From contig CASFGU010000019.1 of NCBI GenBank assembly GCA_949294395.1, positions 1 to 33,555 on the forward strand: a stretch of DNA of 33,555 bases, in the 5' to 3' direction. The notes under the pieces were generated by a model. It worked only from the letters and a program-made list of their open reading frames with translations, made no database searches and had not been told where the DNA came from. Origin of the DNA: an uncultured bacterium (GTDB lineage: Bacteria; Cyanobacteriota; Vampirovibrionia; Gastranaerophilales; Gastranaerophilaceae). A program made the translations under genes and the position numbers. Each line of letters begins with the position of its first letter. Position 1 is the stretch's first letter. Positions 7,421 through 14,379 of this stretch are shown piece by piece.

Positions 7421-8452
7421 TTACCACGGATAGTTGTTTTTCATCTCCCAGCCGTCGCGCATAAGTTTTGCCGCGCACATATAGCCGGAACCGGATTTTG
7501 AACAGTTTGCATCTATCTCGTCATCATCCTTGTTATATCCGTAAGGCATTATACCTTTGCCGGCAACCCTTTCCAGAAGGAATACGTCTTTACCGAATGT
7601 GTTTGGCAGCTTTGAGGCATTGAGATCAACGATAATTCTTGTATCTGCTCCGTTTTCTATTTCAATATTTCCGTCCTCATCGGTATCGCCTGTTGACGAA
7701 CCATAACCTGAGCCGGTTAAAATGCTTACAAAGCTCCCGTCAGCAAGAATGACAGGCGTTCTCCATTGGGCTATCACAACAAAATATCCGTCCTTCGTAT
7801 TATTTGCTCTTTTCCATGGCTGGCTTGATGTGTAGGCGCAGGCTGTGGTCTTATTCCCTTTGCATTCTTCTATAATATTCAGGTAAGGTCTCCAGTATGT
7901 ATTGAAAAATACCTGTGTGCCTTTGGAGGTATCCCAGTAGATTGAAGATTCGTTATCAGCCTCCGAGCGTCTGAATGCCTGATTTAATATGGAATAAACC
8001 TTTTGAAGCTGCGCTATGGTTTGCTTTTGCTGATATTTATTGACAAGGGTTGGCAGCGTCATCGCGGCAACAACACCGATAATCCCGAGGGTTATAAGCA
8101 CCTCTGCTAAAGTAAAAGCGGATTTTCTGCGGGTTAAGCGTGAAGAGTGAGGGGTTCGACAAAGTTGAAAGGTTGAAATGTTGAACGGGTGAACGGTTGA
8201 AAGGTTGAAAGGTTCATCTTTTGATATGTCATTCTGAAACATTAATCGTTGAGGCTCACATGAGTTGCCGCTGTTCAGAATCTCTTTGTTTTGCGAGTAG
8301 GGTTCGCTATTGTATTCTCCCTCTGGAATAGGGCTTAATGGTGAGGGTTTTCCTGTGACGTAGGTCGGATTTACTAATCCGACGGGCAGAACTGTTGAAA
8401 AGTTGAACGGTTGAATGGCTGGATACAGAGCCAGTAGTTTGTTTTTTCTCAT
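7421..8452 (-). CDS. Type IV pilin-like (pseudopilin) protein with a repeat-filled leader
   Basis: 343 residues from the ATG at 8452, which has a GGAGG ribosome site nine bases upstream; in-frame codons further upstream lie beyond this site and are rejected. The prepilin motif SA|FTLAEVLITLG puts the peptidase cut before F113, with E117 as the conserved Glu5, so the leader would be about 112 residues where 5-25 is normal. That leader is encoded by repeats: GTTGAA octamers (8164, 8394), a REP-like palindrome (8360) and an ATTCTGAA inverted repeat. The mature part, about 231 residues, has the hydrophobic helix, four or more Cys, and a C-terminal DGWEMKNNYPW that resembles pilin-like gene 2. Probably a surface or pseudopilus protein. 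Promoter and operator lie in the gap to the divergent XRE gene. Confidence 0.85.
   Translation of the reverse strand: MRKNKLLALYPAIQPFNFSTVLPVGLVNPTYVTGKPSPLSPIPEGEYNSEPYSQNKEILNSGNSCEPQRLMFQNDISKDEPFNLSTVHPFNISTFQLCRTPHSSRLTRRKSAFTLAEVLITLGIIGVVAAMTLPTLVNKYQQKQTIAQLQKVYSILNQAFRRSEADNESSIYWDTSKGTQVFFNTYWRPYLNIIEECKGNKTTACAYTSSQPWKRANNTKDGYFVVIAQWRTPVILADGSFVSILTGSGYGSSTGDTDEDGNIEIENGADTRIIVDLNASKLPNTFGKDVFLLERVAGKGIMPYGYNKDDDEIDANCSKSGSGYMCAAKLMRDGWEMKNNYPW
8164..8211. repeat. GTTGAA octamer tandem repeat inside the pilin leader
   Basis: Six 8-base units (GTTGAAAG, GTTGAAAT, GTTGAACG, GGTGAACG, GTTGAAAG, GTTGAAAG), then GTTC. Three units equal eight codons, so the leader reads PFNLSTVH PFNISTFQ as an eight-residue repeat without frame loss. 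Confidence 0.85.
8231..8281. repeat. Inverted repeat in the pilin leader
   Basis: ATTCTGAA at 8231-8238 and its complement TTCAGAAT at 8274-8281 bound 35 bases. This arrangement resembles dispersed intergenic repeats of other genomes. It lies in frame in the predicted leader peptide. Confidence 0.4.
8360..8383. repeat. REP-like GTAG-headed palindrome (copy 1)
   Basis: GTAG followed by the palindrome GTCGGATT-TACT-AATCCGAC (the last G of GTAG is followed directly by it). An identical 24-base copy lies at 16595-16618. A GTAG tetranucleotide 5' of a palindrome is the known hallmark of REP sequences moved by RAYT (REP-associated tyrosine) transposases. No RAYT gene is in the window. Confidence 0.75.
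8394..8417. repeat. Short GTTGAA octamer repeat
   Basis: Three 8-base units (GTTGAAAA, GTTGAACG, GTTGAATG) near the start of the pilin gene, encoding part of the leader around QPFNFST. Confidence 0.7.
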
Positions 8453-8483
8453 ATCTATAATCCTCCAATTAGTTTCTTTATGT

Positions 8484-8515
8484 ATTTTAACATACTGTAT
8501 AGTATTTTTCAATAC
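8484..8515 (-). promoter_or_regulatory. Promoter of pilin-like gene 1 with overlapping operator-like inverted repeats
   Basis: Reading minus: -35 TTGAAA (8507-8512), 17-base spacer, -10 TAAAAT (8484-8489). Two overlapping inverted repeats with four-base spacers sit on the spacer and -35 box: ATACT/AGTAT (8492-8496, 8501-8505) and GTATT/AATAC (8502-8506, 8511-8515). Inference: binding here by the divergent XRE protein would block the pilin promoter. Confidence 0.6.
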
Positions 8516-8558
8516 GTTTAACTGTAGCGTAAAATAAATAAAAATTAAAAGGTAGATT

Positions 8559-8879
8559 ATGAGCGAAATTAAAAAGCAGTTCGGCAAGAAAATAAAATAT
8601 TACAGGGAAAAATCGGGGCTTACGCAGGAGGAACTTGCAGAAAAACTTGATTACAATTGCAGGTCGCTTTCTTTTATAGAGTGCGGTACCAATTTTGTTA
8701 CGGCAGATACCCTTGAAAAGCTCTGTAATGCCCTGCAGGTTACTCCGAAACAGCTTTTTGATTTTGAATATTATCCTCAAAAACCTGAAAATGTCCGCAG
8801 TGAAGTTGACAGGCTTATTAAAAATAATCCTGACAAGATTTTTGATATTTATAATATATTGAGAGGGTTTTTAAACTAG
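8559..8879 (+). CDS. XRE-family transcriptional regulator, divergent to pilin-like gene 1
   Basis: 106 residues. N-terminal helix-turn-helix (about 9-63) with GLTQEELAEKLDYNCRSLSFIECG, then a C-terminal helical tail. Likely dimeric DNA-binding protein; the inverted repeats between it and the pilin gene are its likely target. AAAGG ribosome site before ATG. Same length and layout as the regulator at 16251, which is also divergent to a pilin-like gene. The stop codon overlaps the queA stop by two bases on the opposite strand. Confidence 0.88.
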   Translation: MSEIKKQFGKKIKYYREKSGLTQEELAEKLDYNCRSLSFIECGTNFVTADTLEKLCNALQVTPKQLFDFEYYPQKPENVRSEVDRLIKNNPDKIFDIYNILRGFLN

Positions 8880-9919
8880 CAGATGTACATGCAATCCCCG
8901 TAACTGTAGAACCGGTAGCGTTCCGCAATTGCCTCTTTATAGGCCTCAAATATAAAATCTTTACCGGCAAGTGCGCTCACAAGCATTAAAAGTGTGGATT
9001 TTGGCAGATGAAAATTTGTTATTAAGTTATCTACTACCTTAAACTCATAAGGCGGGTAGATAAACAGTTCTGAGTGGTCATGGCAGGCTTTAATTTCCCC
9101 GAACTTTTGGTAAGCTGTTTCGAGTGTTCGTACGGTAGTAGTGCCGACTGCTATGATTTTTTTGCCGGATGCTTTTGCCCTGTTAATTGAATCTGCAGCA
9201 TCAGGTGTAATTTCAAAGGTTTCCGAGTGCATTTTGTGGTCTAAAATATTTTCGCATTTTACAGGCCGGAAAGTTCCGAGCCCTACGTTCAGGGTAACGT
9301 AAGCTATTTCAACCCCTTTATTTTTAAGTTTTTCTAAAATTTCTTCCGTAAAATGTAAACCGGCTGTTGGTGCTGCAACAGAACCTTCATCTTTTGCGTA
9401 GACTGTCTGGTATCTCTCAAAATCCAGCTTTTTTAAATCTTCCGTCTGCATTTTTCTCTCAATATAAGGAGGAAGCGGTATGTTGCCGTTTCTGTGCAGA
9501 ACGTCAAGAAGATTTCCTTCATATAAAAGTTTTACGAGCCATTCACCGTCATCTTCCAGTCTTTTTATAACTTCAACAGAGAGTTCATTGCTTATTTTTA
9601 CTATAGTTGCCGGTTTAACTCTCTTGGATGGCTTTATTAGAACTTCCCACTCATCGTTTTCCCGTTGTTTTAAAAGAAAAATTTCTATTTTAGCGCCGGT
9701 TTCTTTTGTGCCGTAAAGCCTTGCCGGTAAGACTTTTGTGTTATTCAAAACAAGTAGAGAATCCGGCTCTATTAAATCCACAATATCGTAAAAATGTTTA
9801 TGCGAAATAGAATGCTTGTTCCTGTTGAGTACAAGCATTCTTGAATTTTCCCGTTTTTCTGCCGGAAGCTGTGCAATCAATTCTTCCGGCAGGTTATAGT
9901 CATAATCTGATAATTTCAT
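8876..9919 (-). CDS. queA: S-adenosylmethionine:tRNA ribosyltransferase-isomerase
   Basis: 347 residues, normal for the family. Transfers and isomerises the ribosyl part of SAM onto preQ1 in tRNA to give epoxyqueuosine. Family motifs: start LSDYDYNLPEELIAQLPAEKR, then RLYGTKETGAKIEIFLL, SVAAPTAGLHFTEE, VGLGTFRPV, TTTVRTLE and TNFHLPKSTLLMLVSA. Lies 11 bases downstream of yidC on the same strand and probably shares its transcript. Confidence 0.96.
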   Translation of the reverse strand: MKLSDYDYNLPEELIAQLPAEKRENSRMLVLNRNKHSISHKHFYDIVDLIEPDSLLVLNNTKVLPARLYGTKETGAKIEIFLLKQRENDEWEVLIKPSKRVKPATIVKISNELSVEVIKRLEDDGEWLVKLLYEGNLLDVLHRNGNIPLPPYIERKMQTEDLKKLDFERYQTVYAKDEGSVAAPTAGLHFTEEILEKLKNKGVEIAYVTLNVGLGTFRPVKCENILDHKMHSETFEITPDAADSINRAKASGKKIIAVGTTTVRTLETAYQKFGEIKACHDHSELFIYPPYEFKVVDNLITNFHLPKSTLLMLVSALAGKDFIFEAYKEAIAERYRFYSYGDCMYIC

Positions 9920-9930
9920 TACTATCTCTG

Positions 9931-11070
9931 TTATTTTTTGTAAAGTTGTTTAAGACGTTCAAGCAAACCTGTCTTTGTCTGCTGCCCTTCCACAACTACT
10001 TCTGCTTCAATAACTTTTGACCCGTCTGTGGCTTTTACCTTTTTAGCAGCTTCTTCCATATCCATCTGCCTGTTAATAATAACAGTTTGCAGAACTTGCA
10101 CCACATTGCTTACAATAAGGTAGATTAAAACGCCTGCAGGTATAGGAATTATTACAAAAGTTCCGATAATCATTACCGGCATGAATGTACCCATTGATTT
10201 CTGGATTGCGGCCTGGGTCGGATCAAGAGAATCCTTATTTTTGTTTGAAGTTGCCATCATGAGTTTCTGCGACAGAACAATGGAAAGCCCGAACAGAACA
10301 ATCAGTGCAAACACATCCCAGTGGAAAGATTTTTTCACCTCAACAGTCGGCATTGAGGTAATCAGGTAGCCGCCGTTTCTTGTGAAGGTTAATTTTTCAT
10401 TTTCCCTTGTGTTCTGATCGGTAACCGTAATCTCAGCCTTCTCTATTCGGTCTAACTGATTAAACTTGAGCCCTAAATTATCAAGACTCATTTTAAAGTC
10501 AATATCCTGTCCCGGATTAATGCCGCCCTGAATTTCAAGCGCCTTTTTCTGGTTATCAATTTTTACGTTGTCAAGAACTTCTCCCGGAAGGTAAACCCGT
10601 GCGGTTTTACCAGGAATGAATACATCATATTTGGAAACGCCCATAACTCCGTCATTAGAAATCCCTGCGCTCGCTCTGAGCGTTGTGTCAAGCCTGTTTA
10701 TGAAAAGGAATTTTGAAGTTCCGGCAACCTGTATAAACTGAGGGCTCATTAATGCCGAATACAGAAGAATAAATATAGGCATTTGTATTAACAGAGGCAG
10801 GCAGCCGCCCATCGGGTTGAAGTTGTGTTCCTTGTAAAATTCCATCATCTTCTGCTGCATAACCTGCGGGTTACTCTGGTATCTGTCCTGAATTGCCTTT
10901 AATTTCGGCTGGAGTGTCTGCATCATTCTCATAGAGCGCTGCTGTGATGTGTTCAACGGCCACAGTGCCGCTCTTACAATCAATGTTAGTACAACGATTG
11001 CCAGCCCGTAACTTCCGACAAATGAAGCCAGCACTTTTAATATTTCAATAGTTAAAGCTACAAAATCCAA
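9931..11070 (-). CDS. yidC: Membrane protein insertase YidC/Oxa1 family
   Basis: 379 residues. Inserts and folds inner-membrane proteins, alone or with SecYEG. The first membrane segment (about 12-35) is followed by RAALWPLNTSQQRSMRMMQTLQPKLKAIQ, the cytoplasmic hairpin, then NPMGGCLPLLIQMPIFILLY. A soluble insert of about 120 residues follows (about 125-245), then further membrane segments and a basic tail. The family's conserved positive residue in the first segment is R33. No large E. coli-type N-terminal periplasmic domain; the total length and internal insert resemble what I recall of cyanobacterial YidC. The start is TTG, supported by GAGG ten bases upstream. Confidence 0.93.
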   Translation of the reverse strand: MDFVALTIEILKVLASFVGSYGLAIVVLTLIVRAALWPLNTSQQRSMRMMQTLQPKLKAIQDRYQSNPQVMQQKMMEFYKEHNFNPMGGCLPLLIQMPIFILLYSALMSPQFIQVAGTSKFLFINRLDTTLRASAGISNDGVMGVSKYDVFIPGKTARVYLPGEVLDNVKIDNQKKALEIQGGINPGQDIDFKMSLDNLGLKFNQLDRIEKAEITVTDQNTRENEKLTFTRNGGYLITSMPTVEVKKSFHWDVFALIVLFGLSIVLSQKLMMATSNKNKDSLDPTQAAIQKSMGTFMPVMIIGTFVIIPIPAGVLIYLIVSNVVQVLQTVIINRQMDMEEAAKKVKATDGSKVIEAEVVVEGQQTKTGLLERLKQLYKK

Positions 11071-11162
11071 TTTCCCTAATCCTCATTAAAATAAAAACAT
11101 TCTTCCAAAACTCTATTATAAAAGAAGCGTAAAGTCAAATGAAGCGTATATTTTTGTTATTT

Positions 11163-11447
11163 TTAGTCATAAAAATTAAAATCTTTATCAAGTCTGTCCT
11201 CAACCAGTTTTATCAAATCTGAACACTTAAGCCCGAAAGCGTTAGCGAGTTTCCAGACGGTTGTAATTCTTGCGTCAATGTTTCCTTTTTCAAGCTGTGA
11301 CAGAAGTCCGTTTCCTATGTCGTATTCAAACGAAAACTTGTTGATGCCTTTTCCGGCATCCTGTCTTTTTTCATATATGATACTTCCAAGATTTTTTAAA
11401 ATCTCTGCTTTATTCTGCTTTTGATTTTCTTTATCAGTATCTTGCAT
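11163..11447 (-). CDS. XRE-family regulator, divergent to fkbM-like gene
   Basis: 94 residues. Lysine/glutamine-rich N-terminus, then a helix-turn-helix (about 15-80) with KFSFEYDIGNGLLSQLEKGNIDARITTVWKLANAFGL and a short acidic tail. It differs from the other two XRE proteins by lacking the long C-terminal tail. The 89-base gap to the FkbM gene has a 9-base inverted repeat that may be its operator. Confidence 0.8.
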   Translation of the reverse strand: MQDTDKENQKQNKAEILKNLGSIIYEKRQDAGKGINKFSFEYDIGNGLLSQLEKGNIDARITTVWKLANAFGLKCSDLIKLVEDRLDKDFNFYD

Positions 11448-11470
11448 ATTATTTAATTTTAGAATATATT

Positions 11471-11508
11471 GATTTTATTGTATTGAATATTTTCTATAGA
11501 ATAAAATC
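11471..11508. promoter_or_regulatory. Inverted repeat between divergent XRE and FkbM genes
   Basis: GATTTTATT (11471-11479) and AATAAAATC (11500-11508) are perfect complements separated by 20 bases. Candidate operator; AT-rich context lowers confidence. Confidence 0.4.
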
Positions 11509-11536
11509 TATGATAGTTAAATAAGGAGTATGAGCG

Positions 11537-12346
11537 GTGAAATTTAATGATATGTTTTGTTTTAAAAGAGTTAAGGCTTCAAATCACATAGTATTTAAAC
11601 TCTTTGGAATTAGAATGAGCTTTCAAATTAGGTACGGTCAGAATGCTTTGCGCGACGAGATTGAAATTTTGAAAAAGCGTCTGATAAAACTTGATAACAT
11701 TACTAATGTCGGGAATATTCTTTTTTATGTTCCTCTGTATAAGACGGATTTAATCCAGAGGTATATTGTTGAGAGGAAAAAGTTTTTTGAACAGAATATT
11801 CTTCTGGAACTGCTTGAGTATCTTCCGGAAAAAGATGCCGTAATTCTAGACATAGGTGCAAATATAGGAAACCATACCCTTTACTGGGCTGGTTTGTGCG
11901 GGGCAAAAACGGTTTACTCCTTTGAGCCGGTGAAGTCTACTTTTGAAATTTTATCAAAAAATATAGAGCTGAACGGTCTGGAAGATAAAGTAAAACTTTT
12001 TAATCTTGCGCTCAGCGATGAGAAAACTACATGCTGTATGAACTGTTACCCTGAAACGAATATCGGCGGAGTGTCTGTCAGAAAATCTTCCTCCGGTGAT
12101 TTAGCGATGGAAAGATTAGATAATATTAACATAGTTGAAGAAAAAGTAGATTTTGCAAAAATTGATGTGGAAGGACATGAACTTTTCGTCCTTAACGGTG
12201 CACTGGAAACTTTACGAAAATACAAGCCGGTTATCTTTATAGAAACCGGTAATCCCGAAGAAGTTAAGAAGCTCCTTTCCCCTATAGGTTACAGGTTAGA
12301 AAAAGAATTTGAGAATAGCAATTTCCTTTTTATATGCAGAAAGTAA
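11537..12346 (+). CDS. FkbM-family SAM-dependent methyltransferase
   Basis: 269 residues. The SAM-binding motif is ILDIGANIGNHTLYWA (DIGANIG 105-111), the acidic post-strand motif is SFEPVKS (E130), and the C-terminal family motif KIDVEGHELFVLNGA is present. Family members O-methylate sugars or small molecules, often in surface glycan loci; the substrate here is unknown. The N-terminal 80 residues are an extension with a predicted coiled segment (RDEIEILKKRLIKL). The start is GTG with AAGGAG eight bases before it. Followed by a bidirectional terminator. Confidence 0.9.
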   Translation: MKFNDMFCFKRVKASNHIVFKLFGIRMSFQIRYGQNALRDEIEILKKRLIKLDNITNVGNILFYVPLYKTDLIQRYIVERKKFFEQNILLELLEYLPEKDAVILDIGANIGNHTLYWAGLCGAKTVYSFEPVKSTFEILSKNIELNGLEDKVKLFNLALSDEKTTCCMNCYPETNIGGVSVRKSSSGDLAMERLDNINIVEEKVDFAKIDVEGHELFVLNGALETLRKYKPVIFIETGNPEEVKKLLSPIGYRLEKEFENSNFLFICRK

Positions 12347-12361
12347 ATCTCAAATAAAATA

Positions 12362-12393
12362 AAAAAGAACCGTTATAATTAACGGTTCTTTTT
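12362..12393. terminator. Bidirectional intrinsic terminator
   Basis: Stem AAAAAGAACCGTT / AACGGTTCTTTTT with loop ATAATT. A-run and T-run on both sides make it work for the plus-strand FkbM gene and the minus-strand tRNA-Pro. Confidence 0.9.
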
Positions 12394-12396
12394 AAA

Positions 12397-12473
12397 TGGT
12401 CGGGATGACACGATTTGAACGTGCGACCCCCTCGTCCCAAGCGAGGTGCGCTACCAAGCTGCGCCACATCCCG
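12397..12473 (-). tRNA. tRNA-Pro (UGG)
   Basis: 77 bases including an encoded 3' CCA. Acceptor CGGGATG/CATCCCG, D-stem GCGC/GCGC with the AGCTTGGTA loop, anticodon stem CCTCG/CGAGG with loop CTTGGGA (anticodon TGG), T-arm GCACG-TTCAAAT-CGTGT. Transcribed minus, ending in the terminator at 12362-12393. Confidence 0.97.
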
Positions 12474-12576
12474 TGGTTTATTAAATTTTCAAATGTTTCA
12501 CATTTGAAAAGGTGCGCTACCACCTCTCGTGAAACAATTCACCGGATTGTTTTACTCGGCAGAGTGCTACATCCCG
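12474..12576 (-). repeat. Partial tRNA-Pro-like copy upstream of tRNA-Pro
   Basis: Reading minus from 12576: CGGGATGTAGC (one change from the true tRNA start CGGGATGTGGC), about 40 bases holding hairpins ACTC-TGCC-GAGT and AAACAAT/ATTGTTT, then GGTAGCGCACC (identical to the tRNA D-loop/D-stem region), then a second hairpin TTTTCAAATGT/ACATTTGAAAA. The true tRNA begins 103 bases after the copy begins. The anticodon arm and 3' half are missing, so it cannot be a functional tRNA. Architecture matches the array in front of tRNA-Leu. Confidence 0.75.
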
Positions 12577-12656
12577 AGGCATTTATTAACTTACTCCAAA
12601 CATTTTCTTACGTCAAGCGGTTTTATCAAAAATTTTTTGTTTATCTCTTTTTGTGC

Positions 12657-12662
12657 TATAAT
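12657..12662 (+). promoter_or_regulatory. -10 box placed for leaderless transcription
   Basis: TATAAT followed by six bases and the ATG of the thioesterase gene, with no ribosome site. The expected transcription start coincides with the ATG. Confidence 0.6.
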
Positions 12663-12668
12663 TAGGCT

Positions 12669-13094
12669 ATGAAACATACATTTGAACAAAAAGTTTTTTA
12701 TTCTGATACGGATGCTTACGGCGTTGTCTGGCATGGCTCGTATTTGAGGTGGCTTGAGATGGGCCGTGTTGAGTGGTGCGAAATGACCGGTCACAATCTC
12801 GTTGAGCTTGAAGCGCTGGATATTGTGCTGCCTGTGGTTAACCTTAATGTTAGGTATAAGGCGTCTGCAAAGCTTAATGATGAGATTATTATTGAAACTT
12901 CAATATCAAAGTTTAATGGTCTTTCGGTTACTTTTGCCCAAAGGATTACTTCCAAACAGACCGGAAAAACTTTTATTGAAGCCGAGGTTGAAGTCGTTGC
13001 TATTTCTTCAAAATCCGGAAAGCTTTACAGAAGAATGCCTGACGTACTTGCAAAGTTTTTTGAAGGGGCGCTCAAATGTCCGGCACTCGTTTAA
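12669..13094 (+). CDS. Acyl-CoA thioesterase, YbgC/4-hydroxybenzoyl-CoA family
   Basis: 141 residues, single hot-dog domain. The active-site motif near the start is SDTDAYGVVWHGSYLRWLE (D15, H22), matching the D-x-x-G-V-V-x-H pattern of YbgC-like thioesterases. Likely hydrolyses acyl-CoA or acyl-ACP; the substrate is not predictable. First gene of a three-gene overlapping plus-strand operon with the pseudouridine synthase and coaE. Probably leaderless. Confidence 0.9.
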   Translation: MKHTFEQKVFYSDTDAYGVVWHGSYLRWLEMGRVEWCEMTGHNLVELEALDIVLPVVNLNVRYKASAKLNDEIIIETSISKFNGLSVTFAQRITSKQTGKTFIEAEVEVVAISSKSGKLYRRMPDVLAKFFEGALKCPALV

Positions 13095-13807
13095 ATAAGT
13101 ATATTGCCTCATCAGGGCTCTGCTCAAGGCGCAGGGCTGATGAACTTATTGAAAGCGGTGTTGTTCAGGTTAACGGTAAAAAAGTTACCGAACTTGGCTT
13201 TCTTGTTCAGGAGAAAGATAAGGTTTTTGTTGATAAAAAGCTTATTCATCCTGCTAAGCATGAATATTACAGGTTTTACAAGCCTGCCGGATATATTACA
13301 ACAAGCGATGATGAAAAAGGCAGAAAAACTATTTACGACCTGCTTCCGGAAAATATGTACGGACTTAAACCCGTCGGACGTCTTGATAAGGATTCTACAG
13401 GGCTTTTAATATTGACTAACGACGGCGATTTGATTAATGATTTAACCCACCCGTCAGTAAAGGTTCCGAAAGTTTATCTTGTGTCCATTGACGGCAGAAT
13501 TCATCCTCACCAGATTGAGCAGATGGCAGCAGGTATTGAAATAGAAAAAGGAAAAACTGCTTACGCGGATGTTATTGTTTTGGAAGCGGATAATAAGCAC
13601 ACTATGATGCAGATTACGCTTTATCAGGGGTTGAACAGGCAAATACGAAAAATGTTTGAACACTTAGGTTTTGAGGTTAAATCATTAAAACGTATCCAGC
13701 ATGCCACAATTAGTCTTGAAGGACTAAAGCGCGGACAGTTTAAGCCGATAAAGCCGCAGCAGATTAAAGAATTGCGTAACTTTTTAAACAGGATTGCAGC
13801 GAAATGA
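13076..13807 (+). CDS. Pseudouridine synthase, RsuA/RluB/RluE/RluF family
   Basis: 243 residues. N-terminal S4 RNA-binding domain (about 4-52: TRLNKYIASSGLCSRRRADELIESG), then the catalytic domain with GRLDKDSTGLLILTNDG, catalytic Asp D104, and the motif GLNRQIRKMFEHLGFEVKSLKR. Isomerises a specific rRNA uridine; RluB-like is the closest guess, site not certain. The ATG lies inside the preceding thioesterase gene (19-base overlap), and its stop overlaps coaE by four bases. Confidence 0.93.
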   Translation: MSGTRLNKYIASSGLCSRRRADELIESGVVQVNGKKVTELGFLVQEKDKVFVDKKLIHPAKHEYYRFYKPAGYITTSDDEKGRKTIYDLLPENMYGLKPVGRLDKDSTGLLILTNDGDLINDLTHPSVKVPKVYLVSIDGRIHPHQIEQMAAGIEIEKGKTAYADVIVLEADNKHTMMQITLYQGLNRQIRKMFEHLGFEVKSLKRIQHATISLEGLKRGQFKPIKPQQIKELRNFLNRIAAK

Positions 13808-14379
13808 TTAGGGTTGCGATTACCGGAAATATTGCAAGCGGAAAGTCTGAGGTTCAAAACATTCTTGAAAAATCAGACTTTAAAGTTATGGATACCGATA
13901 AAACCGCCCACATGCTCCTTAATGAACTGGTGGCTGTGCGTGAAGTTTTTAAGGGCTTTGATGTGTTTGAGCCTGACGGCAAAATTTCCCGCGAAAAGCT
14001 TGGTAGGCTGGTTTTTGACAGGAGTGATTTAAAGAAAAGACTTGAGGAGATTATTCATCCTGCGGTAAAAGAAAAAATCTTCGAGTTTTTTGAAGCAAAT
14101 AAATCAGAAAAATTTGTATTTGTAAGCATACCGCTTTTGTTTGAGTGTGGTATGCGGGATTTGTTTGAAAAAGCTCTCCTTATTTATACGGAGGATAGTA
14201 TTCGCGAGAAACGTTTGATTGCAAGGAATCACTATAGTCTTGTTTATGCACATAAGCGCATGTCATCTCAGATGCCTCAGAATGAGAAAAAAGAGCTTTG
14301 TGATTATGTTATATATAATAACGGAACGCTTGAGGAGCTTCAAAACGCGGTTAATACTTTTTTATTGCAGCTCTCTTAG
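13804..14379 (+). CDS. coaE: Dephospho-CoA kinase
   Basis: 191 residues. Last step of coenzyme A synthesis. P-loop GNIASGKS (8-15), then MDTDKTAHMLLNE, REKLGRLVFD, HPAVKEKIFEF, and a lid region RLIARNHYSLVYAHKRMSSQMP (about 135-156). The ATG overlaps the previous stop codon as ATGA, so translation is probably coupled. The 3' end overlaps the convergent CHAP-protein gene by four bases. The pairing of a CoA-making enzyme with an acyl-CoA thioesterase may be only positional. Confidence 0.94.
   Translation: MIRVAITGNIASGKSEVQNILEKSDFKVMDTDKTAHMLLNELVAVREVFKGFDVFEPDGKISREKLGRLVFDRSDLKKRLEEIIHPAVKEKIFEFFEANKSEKFVFVSIPLLFECGMRDLFEKALLIYTEDSIREKRLIARNHYSLVYAHKRMSSQMPQNEKKELCDYVIYNNGTLEELQNAVNTFLLQLS

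Noticed and set aside
8453-8587. Upstream extension of the pilin-like gene beyond 8452
   Set aside because: It crosses the promoter and operator, and the GGAGG site supports the ATG at 8452.
12474-12576. A second complete tRNA upstream of tRNA-Pro
   Set aside because: Anticodon arm, T-arm and 3' acceptor strand are absent.
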